In this document: positions 39,837 to 48,443 of the stretch, piece by piece
Layout of the letters: each line of letters opens with the position of its first letter
Numbering within the stretch: the first letter of the stretch is position 1
NCBI RefSeq assembly: GCF_023734775.1
Contig: NZ_AP025732.1
Span: 3,726,501-3,790,500 of the forward strand
Source: Nostoc cf. commune SO-36
Lineage (GTDB): Bacteria > Cyanobacteriota > Cyanobacteriia > Cyanobacteriales > Nostocaceae
Length of the DNA: 64,000 nucleotides
Reading direction: 5' to 3'
Translations under genes and position numbers: made by a program
The notes under the pieces: model-generated
Database searches by the model: none
What the model was told of the DNA's origin: nothing
The model's input: the letters and a program-made list of their open reading frames with translations, nothing else

Positions 39837-41304
39837 ATGGTTCAGCCCCAAGAAGATGAAATTTCAGTAGAAGCTAATTCTCTTCCCCCTGTCCCCATTC
39901 AAGAAATATCAGAGGATAGAGCATTAACAGAGACGGTACTTTTCCCAACTCCAAAACTGTTTCTCAAAATTTCTAAACCAGAAATTCGCCAAAGTCTCAA
40001 GGCGTTAACTTATGAGAGTGTCTTTGCTACGGTTCTTTATAGTATTATCGGCGGTGCGTTGCTCAGTAATTTCTTGCTAGAGTTAGGCGCTGGCCCAGCC
40101 GAAATTGGTCTACTCGCTGCTATTCCTCAGATGGTGAATCTGCTCCAACCACTAGGAGCGTATTTGGTAAACCGAAGTACCAGCTTCCGTTGGTATTTTC
40201 TATGTATTTTCATTCCGTCGCGGCTGCTGTGGTTGATTCTTCTACCAGCAATTGTGTTGGTTACTTCATCTCATATCACTGGACACGAAGTAATACAGTT
40301 GACATTGGCAATTCTCTTGGTAGCTAATATTATCGAAGCTTTTGGTCGTGCGCCTTGGCTTGGGTGGTCAGCTGTGTTAGTACCTCAGTCGTTGCGGGGG
40401 CGGTATTTTGGTTTTCGCAATAGTATTCTCGGCTTGACAAACCTTATTTGTGTTCCTCTGCTAGGTCTAGCAGTATCGGTTTGGCCTGGTGGAACCCTTC
40501 AAGGTTATGGCACAGTCTTGGTTTTAGGAATTGTGCTAGGGCTAAATCAGTGTGGGCTGTCAGTTCTGGATGACTGATATAAATCCACAGCTTTTAAAAG
40601 TTGGAGATTTAGACACATCACAGCCGCACCCGCAGGGAATAGATTTTAGCTTTTTTAAAGATGCTAATTTTTTGAGGTTTGTGTTTTACCTGAGCATCTG
40701 GTGCTTTGCTGTCAACATCAGCGCTCCTTTCTTTAACCTTTATATGCTGGATAACCTAGATATAGATATTAGTGTGGTAACTATTTATCACGGCTTGGGA
40801 ACGGGTGCAAATATGCTAATGCTGCTTTTGTGGGGCAAACTGGCCGACCGGATTGGGAATCGCCCGCTACTGTTATTAGTGGGAGTCTTTGTGGCGGTAA
40901 CACCTCTGCTGTGGTTGGGAGTAGGAAGCGATCGCATTTCTTTTTGGATTTGGTTGCCCTTGTTACACGTACTAGCTGGCGCGACGTGGGCGGCAATTGA
41001 TTTGTGTAGCTAACAATTTGATGATGGGAATAGCACCGCTAAGTTATCAGTCTAGTTATTTTGTCGATCGCAGGCGCAATTGCCGGTATCACTGGAGCAA
41101 TGGGTATTACTATCGGTGGCTTTCTCGCATACTCTGCCTGGTGCTGCGGGTTTGCTGGGGCTGTTTCTTCTCTCAGGCTTGTTACGGATGGCTGCACTTG
41201 TACCTTTAGTTTTTGTTCAAGAACAACGCTCTATGCCACTAGGTCAACTAGTGCGATTCCTATTCCCAATCAAGCAGTCAACTGATTTGGTTAAAGTAGA
41301 ATAA
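39837..41304 (+). pseudogene. Major facilitator superfamily transporter, multiply frameshifted
   Basis: Three frames together give a 12-helix MFS protein of about 485 residues. The first (MVQPQEDEISVEAN... to GTVLVLGIVLGL) holds six helices and the RGRYFGFRNSI loop. The second (VGCQFWMTDINPQLLK through LLWGKLADRIGNRPLLLLVG) holds the second MFS motif A. The third (LPGAAGLLGLFLLSGLLRM to STDLVKVE) is the end. Frame changes: an extra A at 40544-40546, an extra A near 41007, an extra T near 41063 and another near 41130. Four or more indels suggest a true pseudogene. Substrate unknown. Confidence 0.82.
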
Positions 41305-41350
41305 TAAGTTTTTAATACTATATAAAGTCAGCTATGAACAGTTGTGCTGT

Positions 41351-42619
41351 TTAAAAGAGCGATTGTAATCCCTTATCCTGTAACTTCTGCTCGATATGCT
41401 GCATTTCTTCGATAGATTCTCCAGTAGCGATCGCATAAATTTCGGTGTAGATTTTTCCGTATTTCACCTTCTCTAAAGCCGACAGGATAATCAAGTCTTT
41501 GCGATCTAGTTCTGGTTTTAAGGTCACTAAAATTGAATCCAACGTCCCTTCCATGCGGTAGTCACTAGAATATTTACCTACTTCCTTTCCTAATCCCAGT
41601 AAGGTATGACGCTGCAAACACAGAGGAGTTGAGCCATTGACTCGAAAATTGGCATCGATCGCATAAAGTTCTCCGTCTCGATCTTCCAGGACATCGAACC
41701 CAATCACGCCGAAATAACCCTGTTTGTGAGCATACTGACCAATGGCAGCAATCATCTCAAAGAACTTGCTCATGTCAGTGTTGCGGTAGTCAATCAGTCC
41801 CCCTAAATAATTGCCTTCTGGAGTGACAAGTTGTCTAGTAGTACCGATGAGGGTTATCTCTCCCGCCTTGTTGACATAGAATTGTACGCAGTAATTCTGC
41901 ACCTCATTCTTGACGAACTCTGAGACAATAATCGTATCCAGCAATTTAATATCAAGATATTTCCTGATTTCCTCAAGGCAGTAGTTCAAATCGCTGGGAC
42001 TTTTGATGATATAAGTGCCTTCTCCTGAGAGTCCGTGCGATGTTTTGATTAAATAGGGGAATTGTGGTAACTGAATGTCTTTGAGATTAACTTGGTGCAG
42101 ATTATAACTCTCGTATTTCGGACATTGCACACCCAATTCGTTTAGCGTTACTTTGCTGAGTAAGCAGTAATGGATGTCTGGATCAACAGCGTGTTTTTCA
42201 GGTTTGAGGTGATCAAAGGGAAATAGACTAATGAGTTTATCAAAAGTATCGCTGTGGCTGAGGTCATCCAAATAAGTCGAGCAATCCATCATTTCAATAC
42301 TGGAGTTGCTGAAGCCCAAATGCTCTTGCCAGTATTCAAGTAGCGACTTTAGCGGTGGCATAATCACAATTTCGGGAATGCGATCGCCTAACACAGCTAG
42401 ATTTTTCCAAGGTTCTTTTTGGCAAATCTTATCAAAGGAGGTTTTGGTGGCTTCACTACTGCCATCTTGAATAAAATGTTTTTTCCGGTTGGGATAAGCA
42501 GCCCAACTCGCAGTTGCAGGGTAATTTAAAATAAACCCATAAGATGTATCTGTGATATCTTCAGCAAAGAGATCAGAAAGAGTACTTCCTTGAAAATAAT
42601 GAAAGTCGTATTTTGACAT
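41351..42619 (-). CDS. ATP-grasp ligase of unknown substrate
   Basis: 422 residues. The N-terminal 170 residues form a pre-ATP-grasp-like segment (TSYGFILNYPATASWAAYPN). The ATP-grasp core follows: FPYLIKTSHGLSGEGTYIIK (ATP-binding lysine and glycine-rich loop, about 205-224), then TIIVSEFVKNEVQNYCVQFY and the Mg-binding end VIGFDVLEDRDGELYAIDAN, FRVNGSTP. ATP-grasp enzymes couple a carboxylate to an amine. Architecture resembles peptide ligases of the PGM1 type, as far as I can judge by eye. It follows the isoaspartyl peptidase gene on the same strand by 190 bases, so a peptide substrate is plausible. Confidence 0.78.
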   Translation of the reverse strand: MSKYDFHYFQGSTLSDLFAEDITDTSYGFILNYPATASWAAYPNRKKHFIQDGSSEATKTSFDKICQKEPWKNLAVLGDRIPEIVIMPPLKSLLEYWQEHLGFSNSSIEMMDCSTYLDDLSHSDTFDKLISLFPFDHLKPEKHAVDPDIHYCLLSKVTLNELGVQCPKYESYNLHQVNLKDIQLPQFPYLIKTSHGLSGEGTYIIKSPSDLNYCLEEIRKYLDIKLLDTIIVSEFVKNEVQNYCVQFYVNKAGEITLIGTTRQLVTPEGNYLGGLIDYRNTDMSKFFEMIAAIGQYAHKQGYFGVIGFDVLEDRDGELYAIDANFRVNGSTPLCLQRHTLLGLGKEVGKYSSDYRMEGTLDSILVTLKPELDRKDLIILSALEKVKYGKIYTEIYAIATGESIEEMQHIEQKLQDKGLQSLF

Positions 42620-42810
42620 CTACTCCTCCGATAAACCGCAGATACAAAGATATGCAGTTGTTTATATTAAATAAATTTTCTGAGTTTTCAAGTAACGCCA
42701 ACTTGGAAAAATAAAGTTGTATATTATTTGAAAACTCAGATGTAATTTAGCTTCATTAATTGCGATTACCAATTCGTAATGGGCTACGCCTCGCTACGAA
42801 TTGGTATAAG

Positions 42811-43683
42811 TTATTTCTTAGTAAAAACAGCCACCTTGTCTTGTCCTTCGGTCATATAAGCGCAAGCCATGTGTGATGAGTTATACGCCCAACCAACGCG
42901 TCCTTGACGGTCTATGAGGATGCACCCAGCTTCACCTTCAACTTTAGAAACCAAAGTATCAATTGCCATCTGTGCGGCTTCTTCTGGGTGTCTGTCTCCA
43001 CTCAAAAAATCGACCGCAGTTTTAGCCAAAACCACGGGGATAATTGACTCGCCATCACCTGTTGTTGAGCAACCGCCGAATTTATTATCAGCGTACAAAC
43101 CAGAGCCAACAAGGGCAGTGTCACCAACGCGACCTTGTTGCTGCTTCGTAGTACCACCAGTTGAAGTGCCAGCAGCTAGGATGCCGCTAGCATCCAAAGC
43201 TACACAACCTACAGTGTTGGGGCGATCAATAACTTTTTGATCCTCCTTCCACTCCTGCCACTGTTCATTAGTAATCAAGTTTTCTTTTTTACACATTTCG
43301 GCTCCGGAGTCTGCGGAAAAGCGTTCTGCGCCTCGCGCCACTAGTAGCCTGGGTTTGTCATCCATAACCTTCCGTGCAACCGAGATTGGATGGCGGATGC
43401 CCTGAACTGCTGCAACTGCTCCCCAACTTAATGAGCCTTCCATGATTGCCGCATCTAATTCCACCTCTCCGTCGCTGTTGAGAGTTGCGCCAAGACTGGC
43501 GTTAAATGTCTGGTCAGTTTCCAGAACTCGAATAGCTGCTTCAACAGCTTCTGCGGCGCTACCTCCACTGATTAGCACAGCCCAACCAGCTTCTACTGCT
43601 GCTGTACAGCCTGCATTGTTGGCTGCAACTTTATCGTCTGTGATGGTTTTTGCTCCACCATGAACAATGATAGCCAGTGTCAT
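42811..43683 (-). CDS. Isoaspartyl peptidase / plant-type L-asparaginase
   Basis: 290 residues, Ntn-hydrolase. The self-cleavage site with the catalytic threonine is DRPNTVGCVALDASG (Thr near 157), with the substrate loop STGGTTKQQQGRVGDTALVGSG and STTGDGE. It opens IIVHGGAKTI. In cyanobacteria this enzyme cleaves the beta-aspartyl-arginine dipeptide released from cyanophycin, and also damaged isoaspartyl peptides. It starts 15 bases after the hflX stop on the same strand, so it is likely in its operon, and lies upstream of the ATP-grasp gene. Confidence 0.92.
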   Translation of the reverse strand: MTLAIIVHGGAKTITDDKVAANNAGCTAAVEAGWAVLISGGSAAEAVEAAIRVLETDQTFNASLGATLNSDGEVELDAAIMEGSLSWGAVAAVQGIRHPISVARKVMDDKPRLLVARGAERFSADSGAEMCKKENLITNEQWQEWKEDQKVIDRPNTVGCVALDASGILAAGTSTGGTTKQQQGRVGDTALVGSGLYADNKFGGCSTTGDGESIIPVVLAKTAVDFLSGDRHPEEAAQMAIDTLVSKVEGEAGCILIDRQGRVGWAYNSSHMACAYMTEGQDKVAVFTKK

Positions 43684-43697
43684 ATAATTTCCTTCAG

Positions 43698-45387
43698 TTA
43701 GTATGAATTTTGTGGGACTGCAATCGTCTTCATGGGTTCGTCAATTAGTTGTAGCGATCGCATTTTTAAAGTCTCTAAACCCAAGCGCTGGGTTGCTGAT
43801 ATAAACACAGCATCGGGATACTCTTGTTGAACTCTAGCCAAGGTTTCGCTATCTACTTGGTCAACTTTATTAAAAGCAATCAAACTTTTTTCGGGAATCT
43901 CAGGCATTTCTTCGAGTATTTCCAGCACACTCTCAATATGACTTTCCCAAGCTGGATGGGACAAATCTACAACATGAATCATGGCCGAAGCCTCAACTAC
44001 TTCTTCCAATGTGGCGCGAAACGCATCGAGCAGTGCTGGCGGGAGTTCGTGAATAAACCCTACAGTATCTGTGAGCAGAATCGACCTGCGTTCTTGTGTT
44101 TCTGGTTCTGTAATTACCACCTTGCGGGTTGTTGGGTCGAGGGTCGCAAATAGTTGATCTGCGGTGTAAATTTCTGCATTAGTTAACACATTTAGCAGAG
44201 TAGATTTACCAGCATTGGTATAGCCAACTAATGCCAGAACTGGAATTTCTTGCTGTTGTCGTTGTTGTCTGATACGGGCGCGATGTACTTGTAATTGGTT
44301 CACTTGTTCCTGTAGTTGACCAATTCGCCGTTGAATTGTTCGCCGTTCTGTCTCTAGTTTTGTTTCACCAGGGCCTCGCGTACCGATCCCTGCACCTAAT
44401 CGAGACATTTCCTGTCCACGACCGCGTAGCCGAGGTAACATATATTCGAGTTGCGCCAACTCTACTTGTAATTTACCCTCTTGAGTGCGAGCGCGTTGAG
44501 CGAAAATATCCAGAATTAGTTCTGTGCGATCTATAACTCGGATGCCAATCTCTTGTTCTAAGTTACGGGCTTGAGATGCAGAAATATCTCGGTCAAAAAC
44601 GATTAGATTAGCTCTTACTTTTTGAGCCAAAAGGGTGATTTCTTCAATTTTTCCCTTACCAACTACTGTTTGAGGATGGATGCGATCGCGCTTTTGCCGC
44701 ATTGTATCGAGTACAATACCCTTAGCGCTTTCGACTAAACGCACTAGTTCTGCAAGTCCATCTTCAAACCGTTGCACAGATACATCTTCTGTGTGTACCC
44801 CTACCAGCAGCACCCTGTCTTGACCGGATACAATTTCTTGAGATAGGAATATTCCAGGCCCTGCTTCAGTAATTTCTCTCTCCCATTCTTCAACTAAAAC
44901 ATCAAATTCTTCTTCGGTTATGTCATCCAAACTTAGAGGAGGTGAAATTACCCAAGGACTTTCAGCATCGGGGTAAAGGTAAGTTAGGAAAGCTTCTTTT
45001 ACTTGGCTATCAATGACGGTTAACACTACAAGAGCATCTAAACGCTGACGCATCGTTGCAATCAACGCTGCTTCATCAGGAGGTGCTGATTTCAATTGAG
45101 TAGCAACACAACGAATTCCGCTCAAGCGTTCTGCACTGCGTCGGGGTAATTCTTCAGGCGGAATCTGAGTTTGATGGGGTGTTCCTACAGAAATTCGGAT
45201 AATCTGTCCCCGCCGATTGATATAACAACAAATCGGGTGATGAATTTGTTGAGTGATTGTAGCTAAATCTTGAGCAAATTCTGGCGTAATTAATCTATCT
45301 GCTTGGTTGATTTTGCTCATAAAGCTGTTGCAGTTGTTTAATCTGACTAGCTTTGATGCTCTGAACATTGCCATAAATCTTTTGCAT
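43698..45387 (-). CDS. hflX: Ribosome-associated GTPase HflX, 5' end frameshifted
   Basis: The main frame encodes the HflX N-domain (SGQDRVLLVGVHTEDVSVQR, QTVVGKGKIEEI), the coiled linker GPGETKLETERRTIQRRIGQ and the G domain: P-loop GYTNAGKSTLLN, switch DTVGFIHELPPALLDAF, NKVD. HflX splits stalled ribosomes after stress. The expected cyanobacterial N-terminus (MQKIYGNVQSIKASQIKQLQ) is present from ATG 45387 but in another frame; a four-base TCTA/TAGA-type duplication at 45291-45300 separates it. An internal ATG at 45320 (MSKINQADRLITPEF) can start the main frame and would give an otherwise complete enzyme. Confidence 0.9.
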
Positions 45388-45685
45388 AAAACTAACAATT
45401 TATAGTTTAGTTTTCAGCCGTGTATATTGTTATTTTGGTCTTTTTGATTTTTGATTTAATCTACCAAGAGAAATAAGTAACTTAGATAGATAATTTCCTC
45501 AAAATAATGTTTCTCTAAAATAGTTCACAAGGGACTTCTAACTAAAATTTCAAAAAATAAATTATCCCAAATTATTTGTATATTTTTAGGGGCGCACAGA
45601 TGTCATTGGTGTCAAATTATAGGAGGAGGCAGGAGGTAAAAGTATTACTATTCCTAAATTTTATGCTTTTAAAATGTCTTAACCT

Positions 45686-45821
45686 TAGGACTTACGCAAA
45701 AATTGCCGAAAAGCTTAATTTATCGAACCGCCAAGACGCCATCTCTACGAGAGGCTTCGCCAACGCGTAGCGTCTCGTTAGAGAAGAACGCCAAGAATTC
45801 GTAGAGTGTGCGTAAGTCCTA
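45686..45821. mobile_element. 136-base MITE with TAGGACTTACGCA ends, solo copy
   Basis: Perfect inverted ends TAGGACTTACGCA / TGCGTAAGTCCTA, flanked by AACCT on both sides (45681-45685 and 45822-45826). The interior contains GCGTAGCGTCTCG and GCCAAGACGCC motifs not found in the 93-base member. The surrounding 45388-45900 has no supported gene. Confidence 0.92.
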
Positions 45822-45900
45822 AACCTGTGTGACTATGGCTATAACTTCAAACGCTTATCTCCTTTCCCCTTGGTAAAGCTACGGTGACACAAATCTTTTG

Positions 45901-46089
45901 ATGCATTGACCTGCAATGCTAATGCATTGACCTGCAATCTTAATGCATCGACCTGCAATCTTAATGCATCGACCTGCAATCTTAATGCATCGACCTGCAA
46001 TCTTAATGCATCGACCTGCAATCTTAATGCATCGACCTGCAATCTTAATGCATTGACCTGCAATGCTAATGCATCGACCTGCAATCTTA
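45901..46089. repeat. Tandem array A: nine 21-base units
   Basis: Nine exact-length units of ATGCATYGACCTGCAATSYTA. Read on the minus strand, the array is an open frame of heptads, LQVDALR repeated (45839-46084). It shares the 14-base core GCAGGTCGATGCAT with array B near 51 kb. There are no spacers between units, so it is not CRISPR. GTGTTTACAC-type motifs flank it at 46146. Confidence 0.93.
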
Positions 46090-46308
46090 ATGGATCGGCT
46101 TGTAAAAATTAACTCACTCTACATTATCCAGCAACTCTAAAAGACTTGTGTTTACACACTAGCCTTGGTAAGGGGAGGAGTTACGACGGCTTAATTGGTA
46201 ATTGAGTAGGGTTGATATAACTTCATTGCCAGGGTTTCACATTAAGTTGACACCAATGACATCAGTGCTACTCTACGATGGGATGTTTTTTTACTAGAAA
46301 CCCCTAAT

Positions 46309-47265
46309 TTACGTACAATTATTTTTTATTAGCCACGAAGAACGTAAAAGTGCGATCGCTTGTTCTTTCTGTTTAGCTTCGACTTCAATCCAAGGTACTT
46401 GGTAGTAAACGTTAGGCATATCGGTAATTAAATCGCTGTGTTTTCTGTCATTGAAAGCTTGCTCACCATTGGAAATATGAACTAATTGCCAATCTGGATT
46501 TGTCCACGTTTCTCGCGCTGCATAAAGCATCGAAGCTACACTCGGATGATCGTAGCTATCTAAATTTTCGTGGCAAATATGGTGATGGGCATCAAATACC
46601 ATCGGCACGCCAGCTTGCTGACATACTGCTAAAATTTCATCGGCACTATAGGCGTATTCATCGTTTTCTAGAGTCAAGCGGCTTTTGATGTTTTCTGGTA
46701 GTTCGGAAATTACTTTTATTAGTTTTTCAGCCCGTTGAGATTTACCACCATGAATATTCATCAATGACCAAGGCGATCGCGGTAATCCTAGTAAGTCAAG
46801 TATACGTCCATGCCATGCTAAATTATTTATACTTGCCTGTACCACTTCGGGAGAATCAGAACTCAGCACTACATACTGATCTGGATGCAACACCATTCTT
46901 ATAGTCAATGCATTTGCTCGTTCACCGATTGTTGCTAAATCAGCGCTCATTACCTCTAATATATTTGCGCCAATTTCGTCTTCTAAGTCACTTAGGGGAA
47001 ATAAAGCAGAAGGCATCCGATAAAGCTGAATTTTATTCTGCTGACAAAAAGATAGAGCATCATGCAAACGCTGTAAGTTATACCGATACAGTTCACTTAG
47101 GACAACTTTGCGATCGCTAAGGGAAAGTTTTAAGTATCGGGTGCGCGTCATTGTCCGAAAACGCACTTGTTTGTCGGAAGTGATGCAAACTAGCCCTAAA
47201 TAGGGCGGTGCGCTTTTTTGGCACTGCTGTGCATTAGGTAAATTTGGAAACTCGATTGTGGTCAT
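46309..47265 (-). CDS. uvsE: UV damage endonuclease
   Basis: 318 residues, TIM-barrel UVDE family. It nicks 5' of UV photoproducts to start alternative excision repair. Metal-binding histidine and acidic motifs are seen in order: RMVLHPDQYVVLSS, SLMNIHGGKS, SRLTLENDE, MVFDAHHHICHE, QLVHISNGEQ. The opening PYLGLVCITSDKQVRFRTMT is also typical. Stand-alone, between tandem array A and galE. Confidence 0.93.
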   Translation of the reverse strand: MTTIEFPNLPNAQQCQKSAPPYLGLVCITSDKQVRFRTMTRTRYLKLSLSDRKVVLSELYRYNLQRLHDALSFCQQNKIQLYRMPSALFPLSDLEDEIGANILEVMSADLATIGERANALTIRMVLHPDQYVVLSSDSPEVVQASINNLAWHGRILDLLGLPRSPWSLMNIHGGKSQRAEKLIKVISELPENIKSRLTLENDEYAYSADEILAVCQQAGVPMVFDAHHHICHENLDSYDHPSVASMLYAARETWTNPDWQLVHISNGEQAFNDRKHSDLITDMPNVYYQVPWIEVEAKQKEQAIALLRSSWLIKNNCT

Positions 47266-47356
47266 TAACTAATATTAAACTATTACCTGTTTTAAGCCAT
47301 TCTTTAATTTAAACAATTTTGACCACTAGCTTACGAGTACCTAAAGAACGATGTCT

Positions 47357-48343
47357 CTACCTATGTCGTCGTTGATGCCACTGCCAAGCATGGGCGATAA
47401 TTTCGTTCAAATTAGGATACTCTGGATGCCAGCCCAATATTTTAGTTGCTTTGTCACTGCTGCCAACTAAAATCGGAGGGTCGCCTGGTCTGCGATCGCG
47501 TTCTTCTATTTTAATTTCTTTGTCTGTGACTTTTTTCGCAGTTTCTATTACTTGTCTAACTGAAAAGCCACTGCCGTTTCCTAGATTAAATACTTCACTT
47601 TGTCCACCTTTGAGTAAATATTCTAAACCTAAAATATGGGCTTGTGCCAAGTCATTCACATGAATATAATCACGGATACAAGTACCATCTGGGGTAGGGT
47701 AATCAGTGCCGAAAATCAAAATTGATTCGCGCTTACCAAAAGCAGTTAGTAGTACTAGTGGTATAAGATGAGTTTCCGGCTCGTGGTCTTCACCCAGCAA
47801 CCCATTCGGTTCAGCACCTGCGGCGTTAAAATAGCGAAAACGTACAGACTTCAAATTGTAGGCGGCATCAAAATCAGATAAAATTCGTTCTACCATCCAC
47901 TTGCTAGTAGCGTAAGGACTAATGGGATCTTGTGGATGGTCTTCGGTAAGAGGAACAAACTTTGGTACGCCGTAAAGAGCGCAAGTAGAAGAAAAGATAA
48001 ATTTATTAACTGATGCAGCAACCATTGCTTCTAAAAGCGTCAGAGTGCCTGCAACATTATTTTGGTAATATTTGGCTGGGTCGGTAACAGATTCACCCAC
48101 TGCAATATAAGCAGCAAAATGCATTACTGCCGTTATATTATGGGTTGAAAATATATTATCAAGTAGGGCGCGATCGCTCATATCCCCAACAATCAATTTT
48201 ACCTGCAAAACTTCTTCTACAAGTTCTCGATGTCCGTTAGACAGATTGTCTAAAACGATTACTTCATAACCTGCATTTTTCAGTGCTAATACCGCATGGG
48301 AACCAATATATCCGGCTCCTCCCGTTACTAAAATCGTTGACAT
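47357..48343 (-). CDS. galE: UDP-glucose 4-epimerase
   Basis: 328 residues. It interconverts UDP-glucose and UDP-galactose. NAD-binding VTGGAGYIGSHAVLAL is at 6-21; the catalytic serine and YxxxK are in FIFSSTCALYGVP and SPYATSKWMVERIL; C-terminal RRPGDPPILVGSSDKATKIL. Downstream of the GH1-reductase fusion by 100 bases on the same strand, with a G-rich array between. It links the Leloir genes here to the mutase at 51.3 kb. Confidence 0.95.
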   Translation of the reverse strand: MSTILVTGGAGYIGSHAVLALKNAGYEVIVLDNLSNGHRELVEEVLQVKLIVGDMSDRALLDNIFSTHNITAVMHFAAYIAVGESVTDPAKYYQNNVAGTLTLLEAMVAASVNKFIFSSTCALYGVPKFVPLTEDHPQDPISPYATSKWMVERILSDFDAAYNLKSVRFRYFNAAGAEPNGLLGEDHEPETHLIPLVLLTAFGKRESILIFGTDYPTPDGTCIRDYIHVNDLAQAHILGLEYLLKGGQSEVFNLGNGSGFSVRQVIETAKKVTDKEIKIEERDRRPGDPPILVGSSDKATKILGWHPEYPNLNEIIAHAWQWHQRRHR

Positions 48344-48354
48344 AATTTTGCGAT

Positions 48355-48379
48355 GGGGAATTGGGAATGGGGCATTGGG
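48355..48379 (+). repeat. G-quadruplex-type heptamer array 6
   Basis: Four G-runs with AATT, AAT and CATT loops on the plus strand, just upstream of galE; followed by a pyrimidine tract at 48404-48417. Confidence 0.72.
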
Positions 48380-48443
48380 AATTAATCAATAATTTAATTC
48401 TGCGTCCCCTGCTCCCCTTAAAATTAGATTGCCAGCCAGACTA

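Noticed and set aside
45839..46084. 81-codon frame of LQVDALR heptads on the minus strand as a protein gene
   Set aside because: It is entirely tandem repeat array A plus flank, with no ribosome-binding site and no non-repeat domain. Kept as a repeat and discussed as a finding only.
45901..46089. CRISPR array
   Set aside because: Units are contiguous 21-mers without unique spacers, and no cas gene is in the window.
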